Positions 10,074 through 20,434 of a DNA stretch of 64,000 nucleotides are shown here, one piece after another. The notes beneath the pieces are model-generated. The model did not search any database and was not told the origin of the DNA. It saw only the letters and a list, made by a program, of their open reading frames with translations. The stretch's first letter is position 1, and each line of letters opens with the position of its first letter. The stretch is from positions 248,001-312,000 of the forward strand of contig JAQUPZ010000004.1 in NCBI GenBank assembly GCA_028716365.1, in the 5' to 3' direction. This DNA is from Kiritimatiellia bacterium. GTDB taxonomy: Bacteria; Verrucomicrobiota; Kiritimatiellia; UBA8416; YA12-FULL-48-11. Made by a program: the position numbers and the translations under genes.

Positions 10074-10087
10074 ATTCACTCCGAAAT
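10071..10087 (-). promoter_or_regulatory. RBS and GTG start of the giant gene
   Basis: On the minus strand, GGAGTGA precedes GTG (10073-10071) by 5 nt. A nearby ATG (10075-10073) is followed at once by a stop, and no in-frame Met precedes the signal peptide core, so the GTG is the best start. A second in-frame GTG two codons upstream overlaps the Shine-Dalgarno sequence and is less likely. Confidence 0.7.
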
Positions 10088-10122
10088 GCTGTACGACCAA
10101 TTGACCGAGCTACAAAAAAGAT

Positions 10123-10142
10123 AAACCAATACAATTTGGTTT
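10123..10142. repeat. Inverted repeat in the giant-gene leader
   Basis: AAACCAA (10123-10129) and TTGGTTT (10136-10142) form a perfect 7-bp inverted repeat with a 6-nt loop. It sits directly downstream of the predicted -10 box and would overlap the transcription start. It could be an operator or an mRNA hairpin. A terminator is unlikely because it is AT-rich and lies at the start of the transcript. Confidence 0.4.
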
Positions 10143-10171
10143 ACTTTATTCCTTCCTCACAATAAGGTCAA
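10143..10171 (-). promoter_or_regulatory. Sigma70-type promoter for the giant gene
   Basis: Reading leftward, TTGACC (10171-10166) is separated by 17 bp from TAAAGT (10148-10143). This is 5/6 and 4/6 match to the -35 and -10 consensus, with ideal spacing. It lies about 70 bp upstream of the GTG start at 10073, which leaves a short untranslated leader. Predicted from sequence only. Confidence 0.5.
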
Positions 10172-10478
10172 GCCTTCTATTCAAGAATAATTTCGTCAGT
10201 CATCATGCGTCATGGACAACTAGCACAGAGAACCAAACACGTACGAAATAAATGATATAACCATTTCAGTCTAAAGGGTAAGCAACATAGATGGGTATCC
10301 CCGATTTTTTACCTAAAACCAGTTCACGGCCCTTCCCAATATTCAATTGAAACATTCGCATGACTTCCCTTGAATTACGACAAGGGAAAATGGAAAAGTT
10401 GTCCCTCTTCGTGCGAGACTCTTTGTCAAAGCTTCCTGTGGCCTGCCAGCCATAGCTTTAGGCGACAGGGACGAAGGA
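10172..10478. other. Gene-free interval
   Basis: Between the predicted giant-gene promoter and the tRNA-Leu gene I see no open frame with a ribosome binding site, no recognised RNA and no strong hairpin followed by a T-run. Confidence 0.5.
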
Positions 10479-10565
<87 letters not shown>

Positions 10566-10618
10566 CCGCAAAATAAAGGCAAAAATGTACCGAAGCCGAA
10601 ATATCAATTCAAGATATT

Positions 10619-12268
10619 TCATTTAGCAGCCGAACTCAGTTTAAAATGCAATTCGACTTCAGGCGTTAAACATCGCAACTTGAATTCCGCGATTTTAACT
10701 GGTTTCAGTACCTTAATCCATCTCTGCAATATTTCCAGCTTATCGCGAATTTCCGCTGTACCATCTGCATTTTGCGCAATCAGAACAAGCGAATATACTG
10801 CAATTGCATTCTTTATCGCCTCACTGGTCGACTCATAATCAATCCAAACATAACCAGCACAATCTTTGACATCACGGATACCAGCAACCCATGGCGGAGA
10901 TATTCTAGTCCCCTCAATACGAATTGGATCACACACCACATTCGTCAACGTACCGATGCTGCTCGATATTGCCAGCCAGTGTTCTTTTGTTGTTATTGCA
11001 GGTTTGTCCGTTGCCGCAATACTGTCATATACCCCTTGTTGCCGCGTACTGTCGAATACAACCACGGTTCTGCCCGCTATTTCCTCCCGCCGGGGAATCA
11101 CTGACAACCGGTACAAAGCATTCAACATGTCAACTGTTTCAGAAACCCTGGCGATACTGTTGGTCTCATCAAGTACATTGATACCAGTAACAATAGAAGG
11201 AACCTTTAATCCTAATATTCGGCCGCTCAAGTCACCGCAAAATACGGAAAAAAACATCGCACTATTTATGTCTGTCTGCGAACCCACAACTTTTGAAATG
11301 ATCCGAACTCCTCTGGAAACACGCCGGCTTGATAAGACTGGTTCTATAAGATTAAACGGTAATATCGCTATTGCGGCTGGAGTCTTTCCTACAACTAACG
11401 GTAAATTATTAAGAACAGGTATATTGTTAAGACTATAGTTTACATTTTCCTGTGGAACATTAGTTGGTTCAGCTCCCCTGTTCACCATCGAAGTCAATAA
11501 GTCCAGGCCACCGTTCAAACAACCATCCACTGAATTTTCATTACAAACATTCAACGAAAATTTGAATTTACGTACTTTATAATCGTTCCCCGTCGCCGTA
11601 CTCCATCTGATATAACCGTGGTCCAGTACCTGGTTACTTTTTATACATGAAGAATCGATATTCAGTTGATCCGCAAGGTCAGGTTGAATAGGCGCACTAT
11701 ATTCAATTCTATTAATTAGATGTCGTACTCCGCAAGGATCACTGGAAATACACCCGAGTAAAACACCTTCCACTATCGCAAACGAAAAATCAACATCAGA
11801 TGGATTTTGTTTCTTGTCGATTTGCCAAATTTGCCGGCCTCCTTCAATTCGCACCTTTTTTAGATTCGTTCCCGCCAGCATACCGGCAGGACTCCATCTG
11901 AATATTTGACCTGAACCGCCTACCCAGCTTGAAAAAACCCAGGCTGGTTCACCGCTACCGCTCAGAGAAGGTACATAAGCAATAACAGCATTTACTGAAG
12001 CAAACCGCCTAAGCATTAGGTCTACACCAGGATCCAATACCGCATTTTGTTTGATTCCTGCCGAAGCCATAAGACATAACGTAAACGGGTTATGCGCAAT
12101 AGATTTCCAGCGTTCAGCAATTTTCGGATGTTCACTTACAAATATGGCATTTGACGGGATTGCCCTGTATAAACGTTCGCGGGAATATGGAAAATAAAAC
12201 ATCCACCATATTGTAATTCCGATAAATATGGCCAGGATCAGCCAGAAGCATATCCGTTTTATCTTCAT
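10619..12268 (-). CDS. Membrane-anchored protein of unknown function, downstream of pyrD
   Basis: 549 residues that I do not recognise. Residues 5-27 (ICFWLILAIFIGITIWWMFY) form one N-terminal membrane anchor or uncleaved signal, and the remaining about 520 residues should lie in the periplasm. The rest is soluble, with scattered Cys and no catalytic motif that I can name. The start ATG overlaps the pyrD stop as ATGA (12265-12268), so translation is probably coupled to pyrD, although a pyrimidine role does not follow from that. The tRNA-Leu gene lies downstream on the same strand. Confidence 0.8.
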   Translation of the reverse strand: MKIKRICFWLILAIFIGITIWWMFYFPYSRERLYRAIPSNAIFVSEHPKIAERWKSIAHNPFTLCLMASAGIKQNAVLDPGVDLMLRRFASVNAVIAYVPSLSGSGEPAWVFSSWVGGSGQIFRWSPAGMLAGTNLKKVRIEGGRQIWQIDKKQNPSDVDFSFAIVEGVLLGCISSDPCGVRHLINRIEYSAPIQPDLADQLNIDSSCIKSNQVLDHGYIRWSTATGNDYKVRKFKFSLNVCNENSVDGCLNGGLDLLTSMVNRGAEPTNVPQENVNYSLNNIPVLNNLPLVVGKTPAAIAILPFNLIEPVLSSRRVSRGVRIISKVVGSQTDINSAMFFSVFCGDLSGRILGLKVPSIVTGINVLDETNSIARVSETVDMLNALYRLSVIPRREEIAGRTVVVFDSTRQQGVYDSIAATDKPAITTKEHWLAISSSIGTLTNVVCDPIRIEGTRISPPWVAGIRDVKDCAGYVWIDYESTSEAIKNAIAVYSLVLIAQNADGTAEIRDKLEILQRWIKVLKPVKIAEFKLRCLTPEVELHFKLSSAAK

Positions 12269-13197
12269 GATTTGATTGTTCCAATCAAATCCACGACTGA
12301 AGAATAATCATGCTGGATAAGATATTTTTTTATTCCATCGATAACATTAAGCGATGTTAATGGATCCGTGAAATTAGCAGTTCCTACGGCCACTGCAGAT
12401 GCTCCGGCAATCAGGAACTCAAGAGCATCATTAGCGCTTGTTATTCCACCCATTCCTATAACAGGGATCTTTACAGCTTTCGCCGTCTCCCACACCAGTT
12501 TTACGGCTATAGGATGAATTGCCGGCCCTGTTAAGCCTCCAATAACATTTGCCAATACCGGACGGCGCGACTCAACATCAATAACCATGGCAGGAAGCGA
12601 ATTGATTAAGGAAACAGCATCAGCACCACAGTCTTCCGCGATTCTCGCAAACAATCCAATGTTGGACACATTAGGGGAAAGTTTTGGAATAAGAGGAACC
12701 TTGGTTCTCTTACGTACAGCTGTAATAACACGTCTTGCGGCCTTGGGATCGGTCCCGAAAGCCATGCCGCCATGTTTTATATTCGGACACGATATATTCA
12801 GTTCCAAACCTCTTACCCCTTTTACACCGTCAAACCTTGATGCGACTTCTGCATATTCATCTACCGTTCTTCCCCAGATATTTACAATCACTGGGACATC
12901 AAATCGTCTCAGGAATGGCATATATTCATTGATGAATTTATCAACACCAGGATTCTGCAAGCCGATCGCATTGACCAAACCGGATGAGACTTCAACAAGT
13001 CGTGGAGTTTGATTACCATGCCATGCCTTAAGGCTTATCCCTTTGACTACTACTGCACCCAAACAGTTTAGATCCACTAGATCAGCATATTCCATCCCAT
13101 ATCCGAATGTACCTGAAGCAACCATAACCGGATTTTTCATCCTGATTCCAGCCACAGTCACAGACATATCCGGTTTCTTCTTTAAAAGCCTGGACAT
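12265..13197 (-). CDS. pyrD: Dihydroorotate dehydrogenase, class 1B catalytic subunit
   Basis: 310 residues, normal length for PyrD class 1B. It oxidises dihydroorotate to orotate with FMN in pyrimidine synthesis and passes electrons to PyrK. The N-terminal phrase KNPVMVASGTFGYG and the motif LELNISCPNIKHGG carry the family pattern; the Cys in NISCPN is the class 1 catalytic base. The C-terminal PVIGMGGI and GASAVAVGTA segments form the FMN phosphate-binding site. pyrK lies 5 bp upstream on the same strand, and this pairing identifies the NAD-dependent class 1B type. Confidence 0.96.
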   Translation of the reverse strand: MSRLLKKKPDMSVTVAGIRMKNPVMVASGTFGYGMEYADLVDLNCLGAVVVKGISLKAWHGNQTPRLVEVSSGLVNAIGLQNPGVDKFINEYMPFLRRFDVPVIVNIWGRTVDEYAEVASRFDGVKGVRGLELNISCPNIKHGGMAFGTDPKAARRVITAVRKRTKVPLIPKLSPNVSNIGLFARIAEDCGADAVSLINSLPAMVIDVESRRPVLANVIGGLTGPAIHPIAVKLVWETAKAVKIPVIGMGGITSANDALEFLIAGASAVAVGTANFTDPLTSLNVIDGIKKYLIQHDYSSVVDLIGTIKS

Positions 13198-13202
13198 TTA
13201 CA

Positions 13203-13982
13203 TTACTCCCATACTATTTCCGAAGCATCAAATACAGGACCTTCACGACAAACCCTCATTAAAGATACTATGCCGTGCCGTCTGATGGCCTGAACACACG
13301 CAAGACAGGCACCCACGCCGCATCCCATGTGCTTATCCAGGGACAACCATGCCTTTACATTCAGACATGTTGCACGTTCCCCTACGGCCTTCAGCATTCC
13401 ATCAGGACCACAGGCAAATAATTCAAACGTCTGTCCTGGTTCCATTTTTACCAGCCACTCGTCTAAAACCTTTGTGACAAGTCCCTTTCGCCCGACAGAG
13501 CCATCTTCCGTCGCAATCCGTACACCCCAACCAAGTGACTTGAAATCTTTCACACAAAGGATGTCACTAGCCGTACTGCCACCGATGAATACCATTCCTT
13601 TTGTTTTGGTACGTGAAGCAAGAAATGCAAGAGGCGCCACTCCATATCCACCGGCAACCAGGACAGGAATCATTCCTGAATTAATGACCGGGAATCCGTT
13701 TCCAAGGGGGCCCATAAGGTTTATCACATCCCCCTTTATTATGGATTTCATAGCATGGGTACCCTTCCCTACGGATTTATAAAGTATGGAGAGTTTCCTG
13801 CGATCTGACTTATACACACTGAAAGGTCGCCGCAGCACGGCACCATCAAGGCGAGGAACACGCAAATGAATAAACTGGCCAGGTCGCACAATATTTCCAA
13901 GACCGGGAACATCGAATTCAAGAACACGATAATCGCCTGAAACGTGTTTATTGGCCAAAACTCGTGCCTTATAGATCCTCAT
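13203..13982 (-). CDS. pyrK: Dihydroorotate dehydrogenase electron-transfer subunit
   Basis: About 259 residues from the ATG at 13982 (MRIYKARV). An ATG at 14000 is possible but lacks a ribosome site; the inner ATG has a weak GGAAA 8 nt away. PyrK carries FAD and a [2Fe-2S] cluster and moves electrons from PyrD to NAD+. Visible motifs are RPFSVYK (FAD binding), GPLGNGFPV (ribityl/phosphate loop), a Rossmann-type NAD region, and the C-terminal cluster ligands C-x4-C-x2-C (MGCGVGACLACVQ) plus a later Cys in RVCREGPVFD. It lies just upstream of pyrD. Confidence 0.95.
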   Translation of the reverse strand: MRIYKARVLANKHVSGDYRVLEFDVPGLGNIVRPGQFIHLRVPRLDGAVLRRPFSVYKSDRRKLSILYKSVGKGTHAMKSIIKGDVINLMGPLGNGFPVINSGMIPVLVAGGYGVAPLAFLASRTKTKGMVFIGGSTASDILCVKDFKSLGWGVRIATEDGSVGRKGLVTKVLDEWLVKMEPGQTFELFACGPDGMLKAVGERATCLNVKAWLSLDKHMGCGVGACLACVQAIRRHGIVSLMRVCREGPVFDASEIVWE

Positions 13983-14059
13983 GGAATGTTTCCGATTCAT
14001 GAATGAAACACTACGATTTCAAACCTGAAATCACAAATCAAAAATCGGAAATCCAGAAT

Positions 14060-16972
14060 TTAAGAGCAGCCCATGGAATTACCGCAATTATAACATCGAT
14101 AACAGGCGCCATTCCTGACCGTGATTGCTCCACAAACATCGCACGCGGGAGCATCTTCCTGGAAGGTCTCAAACTGTTCGTCGACTCTCTTTTCTTTGCC
14201 TCTACTGACTGCAGGGGCCGTTGCGGCAGGGGCCAGTTGTTCTACCACCGGCGCCGATATAACCTGACCTACCATTGGAGCTTTACCACCAGGAAAAGTT
14301 ATATCCAGCCAGCGGAATATATAGTCAATAATAGACTTGGCTATTGGTATATCCGGATTTTTAGTGAATCCACTGGGTTCAAATCTGCTATGCGCGAATT
14401 TTTTTACAAGTTCGTTGATAGGAACGCCGTACTGCAAACAAAGAGAGATTGCTGTACCAAACGAATCCATCGTTCCGCCAACCGTACTTCCTTCTTTAGC
14501 CATAGTAATAAACAACTCCCCGGGCGCTCCATCTTCATACATTCCAACAGTCAAATAACCTTCATGCCCAGCCACTTCAAACTTGTGAGTGATCGACTGG
14601 CGTGTTAGCGGCATACGTTTTCTGAAAGGTGTTTGAGGCTGGATATCCACTGCCTCTTCAGATCCAGCAGTACCCGCCTTCTTGCCACCTGAAACATTGC
14701 TGACATTCAAAGGCTGTGTCCGCTTAGAACCATCGCGATAGACTGCAACAGCCTTCAGCCCCATCTTCCATCCATCGATGTAAACCTGCATTATGTCATT
14801 TACAGTCACATCTGTCGGCAAATTAACTGTCTTGCTTATTGCACCAGAAAGAAAAGGCTGAACAGCCGCCATCATTTTCAGATGCGCTTTGTAAGAAATA
14901 CACCTGTTCCCATTTTTCGGCTTGAAGGCACAGTCAAATATTTTAAGATCTTCAGGTTTCAGGTCAGGTGCACCCTCAATTGTGTCCTTTTCATCGACAT
15001 ATTTGATTATCGCTTCAACTTCATCATCTGTATAACCAAGGCGTAAAAGCGCCGGGCGGAGTGTCCGGTTGACTATTTTCATCATTCCGCCGCCAGCCAA
15101 CTGTTTGTATTTTACAATGGCAATATCCGGTTCAACACCGGTAGTATCACAATCCATCATAAATCCGATTGTCCCGGTTGGCGCCAGCAAAGTTACCTGG
15201 GCATTTCTGAAACCTGTTCGCGGCGAGGTATCGACCACCTGATTCCAGATTTGCTCACCAGCCTTTCTAAGATACGGGGGACAAATCGTACTATCAATAC
15301 TGCCAAGTTCCTCCTTGTGCATTTTCATTACGTTCAACATGGAGTCGCGATTAGCCGCATAATCTTCAAATGTACCACAGACACCAGCCATCTCCTGGGA
15401 TGTGGAGTATGCATAACCGGTCATTAATGCTGTTAGAACACCCGCAAATGCCCGTGCCTCATCGCTGTCATAAGCCATCCCTTCCCTCATGATCAACGCG
15501 CCAAGGTTGGCGTATCCAAGACCAAGCGGACGGTAACGATGAGAATTCTCTGCAATTTCCAGCGTAGGATAACTGGAACTGTCTACAATAATTTCCTGGG
15601 CTATGATCAGCATCCTTACTACGTGTTTCAACTTGTCAAGATCAACAGTCCCGGAATCGTCAACCAGTTTCATCAAGTTTATCGATGCAAGGTTACATGC
15701 ACTGTTGTCCAGGAACATAAATTCGGAGCAGGGATTGCTCGCATTTATCCTTCCGCTGTTGATGCATGTATTCCAACGGTTAATTGTAGTATCATACTGT
15801 AACCCAGGATCTCCACAGACATAAGTTGCATCAGCGATTGACTTGAGGATTTCTCTCGCTTTCAGTGAAGATACAACTTCGCCGGTTACAACCGCCTTCG
15901 TTTGCCACGTTCCATCATTCTCAACAGCCTGCATGAATTCATCCGTAACACGCACCGAAAGATTTGCATTCTGGAACATAACTGAAGAATAAGCCTCGCC
16001 TCCGAACGAACCATCATACCCCTGTTCCATGAGGGCCCATGCTTTTTTTTCTTCTTCCATCTTGCACTTGATAAATTCCGTTATATCAGGATGCGACACT
16101 TTTAAGCTCTGCATCTTGGCGGCACGTCGCGTCTTCCCGCCCGACTTAATCACTGCCGCTACCTGGTCAAACACCCTCATAAAGCTCAAAGGCCCAGACG
16201 GCACACCGCCACCGGAAAGCTTTTCCTTACTACTGCGCAGCGTACTGAGATCCGTACCGGTTCCTGAACCGTACTTAAAAAGCATTGCCTCAGTTGTAGC
16301 AAGACGCATGATATCTTCCATTGTATCGTCAACCGACTGGATAAAACACGCCGAGCCTTGAGGATTCCTGTACGTGTTAGATATCTTGAGGATCTTCTTT
16401 TCTACTTCATCCCAACAGTAACTTGTCCGGGTACTGGATGAATGCCCATAGACCTGATACAATCCCACGTTAAACCATACAGGGCTGTTGAAAGAAGCAT
16501 ATTGATTCAAACAGATATAAGCCAATTCATTGCAAAAATTCTCGGCATCCTCAGGCGACGCAAAATAGCCACCGTTCAATCCCCAGTCCGCAATGGTCCT
16601 GACAACTCTATGAATAAGCTGGCGAACGGAATATTCACGTTCTTTTGTACCTATCCCGCCGTAAAAATACTTTGAAGCCACAACGTTGGTGGCCAGCATG
16701 GACCATGACTTTGGAACCTCTACATCATCCTGGACAAATATTACCCCGCCCTTGTCGTCAGTAATTGAAGCCTTTCTTCTTTCCCACTCAACTTCGTCAA
16801 AGGGACTAATTTCTTTTTTCGACAAGAGCGTATTAATCTTCATCCCTTGAGATGATTTCTTCTGCCGTTCCGAGTCACCAGCCTTACGCCCCCCCCTCCC
16901 CTTACCGCAACGAACCCTTGGCGCTGACTGTTGACCATCCTTAATTTCTGTCGATTCACGAGCCTCCAACAT
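14060..16972 (-). CDS. nrdJ: Adenosylcobalamin-dependent (class II) ribonucleoside-diphosphate reductase
   Basis: 970 residues from the ATG at 16972 (MLEARES), which follows a GGGGG ribosome site by 8 nt; a frame extension to 17011 is less supported. The enzyme makes deoxyribonucleotides with a B12-generated thiyl radical. Supporting motifs are NPCSEFMFLDNSACNL (substrate-site N-x-C-x-E), the long 10-stranded barrel core, LLAPTGTIGFMMDCDTTGVEP and the KAVAVYRDGSKRTQPL segment typical of class II enzymes. The C-terminus ends in CDVCGAITVRNGACYRCYNCGNS in sense, i.e. two CxxC pairs serving as zinc-ribbon and redox cysteines. No class I or III reductase is seen in the window. The upstream leader shows no cobalamin riboswitch. 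Confidence 0.95.
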   Translation of the reverse strand: MLEARESTEIKDGQQSAPRVRCGKGRGGRKAGDSERQKKSSQGMKINTLLSKKEISPFDEVEWERRKASITDDKGGVIFVQDDVEVPKSWSMLATNVVASKYFYGGIGTKEREYSVRQLIHRVVRTIADWGLNGGYFASPEDAENFCNELAYICLNQYASFNSPVWFNVGLYQVYGHSSSTRTSYCWDEVEKKILKISNTYRNPQGSACFIQSVDDTMEDIMRLATTEAMLFKYGSGTGTDLSTLRSSKEKLSGGGVPSGPLSFMRVFDQVAAVIKSGGKTRRAAKMQSLKVSHPDITEFIKCKMEEEKKAWALMEQGYDGSFGGEAYSSVMFQNANLSVRVTDEFMQAVENDGTWQTKAVVTGEVVSSLKAREILKSIADATYVCGDPGLQYDTTINRWNTCINSGRINASNPCSEFMFLDNSACNLASINLMKLVDDSGTVDLDKLKHVVRMLIIAQEIIVDSSSYPTLEIAENSHRYRPLGLGYANLGALIMREGMAYDSDEARAFAGVLTALMTGYAYSTSQEMAGVCGTFEDYAANRDSMLNVMKMHKEELGSIDSTICPPYLRKAGEQIWNQVVDTSPRTGFRNAQVTLLAPTGTIGFMMDCDTTGVEPDIAIVKYKQLAGGGMMKIVNRTLRPALLRLGYTDDEVEAIIKYVDEKDTIEGAPDLKPEDLKIFDCAFKPKNGNRCISYKAHLKMMAAVQPFLSGAISKTVNLPTDVTVNDIMQVYIDGWKMGLKAVAVYRDGSKRTQPLNVSNVSGGKKAGTAGSEEAVDIQPQTPFRKRMPLTRQSITHKFEVAGHEGYLTVGMYEDGAPGELFITMAKEGSTVGGTMDSFGTAISLCLQYGVPINELVKKFAHSRFEPSGFTKNPDIPIAKSIIDYIFRWLDITFPGGKAPMVGQVISAPVVEQLAPAATAPAVSRGKEKRVDEQFETFQEDAPACDVCGAITVRNGACYRCYNCGNSMGCS

Positions 16973-17144
16973 GACAAATTCCCCCAGAAAGCAAAGTTTT
17001 GAAAACCACAATATGTGCTACCTATCCTTAAAGCCGCCTCTGTATTACCCCCATATATTGTACACAACAAGAAAAAAAATAATCTTTTTTATTTCATGCA
17101 TAAAACCGCCCAAAAACCACATATCTAGTATGTTGAACATTGTA

Positions 17145-18497
17145 TCAATTTACTTTTTTCTGTGGTCGTGCTTTAAAATGTAGGACTAGTGGCGCACCAT
17201 CAAGCCCAAATGTTTCACGCAAACTTCTTACCAGATAATCCCGATACGCAGGTAACACCCACTTCGGATTGTTTACATAAAAATTTATTCTGACCGGTGA
17301 ATTACCAACCTGTGTCACGTAAAATATTTTCAGGTGCTTTCCCCCGACAGATGGCGAATGAACTTTTTCACATGCATTAATTACTGTCCGATTTAAAATT
17401 CCAGTCGGTAGTGAAGTGTTTATTTGTGCCGCAACATGATCGATCAGATCTATGGTACGTCTGATATTATATCCAGACTTGGCGGAAAGAAATACGGCAG
17501 GACAATGTTTCATAAAAGGCATGGCACGGAAAACTGCCGGCTCATATTCCGTTTGAGTTACTTTCCCTTCTACCAAATCCCATTTATTAAAAAGAAGAAT
17601 GCATCCTTTATGTGATTCATTTATTAATGCCGCAATTTTTTTATCCTGTTCTGTCGGGCCCACTTCTGCATCCATCACGAGTAATACAATGTCAGCTGAC
17701 TCAATGCTGTTTGTTGAACGTAAATGACTATAATATTCGACTGTATCTTCTATTTTTGTGCGTTGGCGCATGCCTGCAGTATCGACAAACAGGTAATGTC
17801 TTGCCTGCGGTCCCTTTCCAATGGAAAAAGGAATATCTATACTGTCACGTGTTGTACCTGGACTATCTGAAACTATTAAACGATCGCTATTAAGCAATTT
17901 ATTTAGATATAAAGATTTGCCTGCATTTGGCCTTCCCGCCACAACCACTTTTAATGGATTTGTCACTGTAGTATTTTCAATATCAGGCAATTCGTCTAAA
18001 ACGATCTTCATAAGAGGATCAAATCCTCTGTCATGCAACGCAGAGACTGGAAAAACTGGAAATCCAAATTTTGTAAATTCCAGTGCATCATCATCCCTTT
18101 TCGTGTTGTCGGCTTTATTTGCCGCAATTACTGTGAAACAACCCTTCTGCCTAAGTAAACGGGCAATTTCTTCATCCATCGGGGTAATACCTGATTCCAC
18201 ATTCATCACAAATATCACAACAGCAGCATCTTGCAACGCCACCTCAACCTGTTTCCGGACACCGGTATTAATAACATCCTGTTTCGCCGCGAGATCAATG
18301 TTGTAAATTCCACCCGTATCAATCAGTTCAAATCGTTCATGCCGCCAGTTGACTTCCCGCATCAAGCGGTCACGTGTCACGCCACTCTGTTCGTGGACAA
18401 TGGCAATTCTCGCTCCGGCAAGCCGGTTAAAAATAGCCGACTTACCTACATTAGGCCGTCCGACAATCACAACAACGCGACGTTTTGTTTGAATCAT
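17145..18497 (-). CDS. der: Ribosome-associated double GTPase Der (EngA)
   Basis: 450 residues, standard for Der, a GTPase needed for 50S ribosome assembly. Two tandem G domains are seen. The first has GRPNVGKSAIFNRL (G1), DTGGIYN (G3) and ANKADN (G4); the second has GRPNAGKSLYLNKL, DTAGMRQRTKIEDTVE and FNKWDLVEG. The C-terminal KH-like domain follows, with FYVTQVGNSPVRINFYVN. The product ends in a basic tail, as usual. AAGGTAAC precedes the ATG. Confidence 0.97.
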   Translation of the reverse strand: MIQTKRRVVVIVGRPNVGKSAIFNRLAGARIAIVHEQSGVTRDRLMREVNWRHERFELIDTGGIYNIDLAAKQDVINTGVRKQVEVALQDAAVVIFVMNVESGITPMDEEIARLLRQKGCFTVIAANKADNTKRDDDALEFTKFGFPVFPVSALHDRGFDPLMKIVLDELPDIENTTVTNPLKVVVAGRPNAGKSLYLNKLLNSDRLIVSDSPGTTRDSIDIPFSIGKGPQARHYLFVDTAGMRQRTKIEDTVEYYSHLRSTNSIESADIVLLVMDAEVGPTEQDKKIAALINESHKGCILLFNKWDLVEGKVTQTEYEPAVFRAMPFMKHCPAVFLSAKSGYNIRRTIDLIDHVAAQINTSLPTGILNRTVINACEKVHSPSVGGKHLKIFYVTQVGNSPVRINFYVNNPKWVLPAYRDYLVRSLRETFGLDGAPLVLHFKARPQKKVN

Positions 18498-18606
18498 TGT
18501 TACCTTTAAAATTTATTCGGAAAGGGAATATTGAATATTTAGATTTTTGACATCAAATTGCGACAATAGAATTTATTGATAAATTCGAATCTGACATGAA
18601 ACTAAG

Positions 18607-20316
18607 TTAGCCATTGTCTTTCTTCTGTATCTTGGCCCATGCATCCCTCAATGAGACAGTCTGATTGAAAACCGGTGCACCTCTCTTTGAGTCAACCGGA
18701 TCCACGAAAAAATATCCCTTCCGCTCGAATTGGTAATGAGAACCCGGCATGGCACCCAAAAGACATGGTTCCCCCTTACAACGAATTATCTGCAGGGAAT
18801 TGGGATTCAGAAAATCTTTGAAATCAGTTCCCTCATCTACATCATCAAGCCGTTCTTTTGTCAATAACCGATCGTATAAACGTACTTCTACGTCCACGCA
18901 ATTATTCACAGATACCCAATGTATCGTTCCTTTCACTTTTCTTCCATCTGGCGCCTGACCGCCCAGGGTAGCGGGATCATAAGTACACCTTACTTCAACA
19001 ACCTCTCCCGTTCGCTTATCTCTGACCACCTTTTCACATTTGATAAAATATGCATAGCGAAGACGCACTTCGTTCCCGGGAGTCAGTCGATAAAATTTCT
19101 TCGGCGGATTTTCCATAAAATCATCACGTTCTATATATAATTCCTTAGAAAAAGGGATTTTCCTTGTACCCATGGAGGAATCCTCTGGATTATTGATTGC
19201 ATCTAGCATCTCAACCTTACCGGCAGGATAATTCTCAATGACCACCTTCAAAGGAGATAGTACACTCATAACACGGAATGCATGCCTGTTTAAATCCTCC
19301 CTGACGCAGTATTCCAGCAATTCAATTTCAGTATAACTGTTGAACTTGGTTACACCAACACGCCTGCAAAACTCCCTGATTGATTCAGGTGTATAACCAC
19401 GACGGCGCAAACCGGAAATTGTCGGCAAACGCGGATCATCCCATCCACGAACATGACCACCTTGAACAAGTTCCAGCAACTTGCGCTTACTCATCACGGT
19501 AAATGTAAGATTCAGGCGTGCAAATTCAATCTGTTGAGGATGACATTTCACGTCGAGTTGTTCCAATATCCAGTCGTATAATGGACGATGTACCTCAAAT
19601 TCGAGTGTACATATCGAATGAGTGATGCCCTCGATGGAATCTTCCAGACAATGAGCAAAATCATACATGGGATAGATACACCATTTATCAGCAGTACGAT
19701 GATGACTGGCATGCTTGATTCTGTAAATAGCAGGATCACGCATGTGGATATTCGGAGAGGCCATATCTATCTTTGCCCTGAGAACATACTCACCATCCTT
19801 GAACTCGCCCTTCCGCATCCGTTCGAACAAATCAAGGTTCTGCTCTACAGGTCTGTCACGCCAGGGACTCTCCTTGCCGGGTTTGGTGGGAATACCCCGG
19901 TATTCCTTGAATTCCTCTGGACTTAACGTGCAAACGTATGCTTTACCTTTCCCAATCAATTGTACCGCGTATTGATACATCTGTTCAAAATAATCAGATG
20001 CATAGTACTCATGCATGCCCCAGTCCCAGCCAAGCCACTTGACATCGTTTCGAATTGAGTCCACATACTCAACTTCTTCTGTCGAAGGATTGGTATCATC
20101 ATATCGCAAATGACATTTACCCTTATTCTCTGCAGCTATTCCAAAATTCAAACATATCGACTTCGCGTGGCCTATATGCAGATAACCATTTGGTTCAGGC
20201 GGGAACCGGGTAACCACAACCCCATTATGTTTGTCTGCTCGCACATCTTTTGCCACTATTTCACGAATAAAATCCGTTATGGCTTCTTCTTCTTTTTCTT
20301 CTTTTAATTCAGTCAT
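18607..20316 (-). CDS. glnS: Glutaminyl-tRNA synthetase
   Basis: 569 residues, class I aminoacyl-tRNA synthetase that charges tRNA-Gln directly. The HIGH motif is [15 protein letters not shown], the KMSKS-type loop is VMSKRKLL, and [15 protein letters not shown] is the GlnRS/GluRS signature. The C-terminal beta-barrel anticodon-binding region includes [16 protein letters not shown] and [20 protein letters not shown]. The N-terminus is rich in Glu and Lys ([10 protein letters not shown]), giving a purine-rich coding stretch. GGAGAG lies upstream of the ATG. gltX is the next gene upstream on the same strand. Confidence 0.97.
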   Translation of the reverse strand: MTELKEEKEEEAITDFIREIVAKDVRADKHNGVVVTRFPPEPNGYLHIGHAKSICLNFGIAAENKGKCHLRYDDTNPSTEEVEYVDSIRNDVKWLGWDWGMHEYYASDYFEQMYQYAVQLIGKGKAYVCTLSPEEFKEYRGIPTKPGKESPWRDRPVEQNLDLFERMRKGEFKDGEYVLRAKIDMASPNIHMRDPAIYRIKHASHHRTADKWCIYPMYDFAHCLEDSIEGITHSICTLEFEVHRPLYDWILEQLDVKCHPQQIEFARLNLTFTVMSKRKLLELVQGGHVRGWDDPRLPTISGLRRRGYTPESIREFCRRVGVTKFNSYTEIELLEYCVREDLNRHAFRVMSVLSPLKVVIENYPAGKVEMLDAINNPEDSSMGTRKIPFSKELYIERDDFMENPPKKFYRLTPGNEVRLRYAYFIKCEKVVRDKRTGEVVEVRCTYDPATLGGQAPDGRKVKGTIHWVSVNNCVDVEVRLYDRLLTKERLDDVDEGTDFKDFLNPNSLQIIRCKGEPCLLGAMPGSHYQFERKGYFFVDPVDSKRGAPVFNQTVSLRDAWAKIQKKDNG

Positions 20317-20434
20317 ATCTTCACTCTCCGGCGATATTCAATGTACTAAAAAAATGTCGTTGACAAAATAGCATGAATAATTGGTCACACAACTATTTGT
20401 TTGTTTAAATTTTCATGCACTATATGTTCTCAAG

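Noticed and set aside
16973-17144. Cobalamin riboswitch or NrdR boxes before the class II reductase
   Set aside because: No B12-box-like conserved bases seen; ATATAT/TATGTG stretches near 17005, 17048 and 17118 only loosely resemble NrdR boxes and lack the usual pair spacing.
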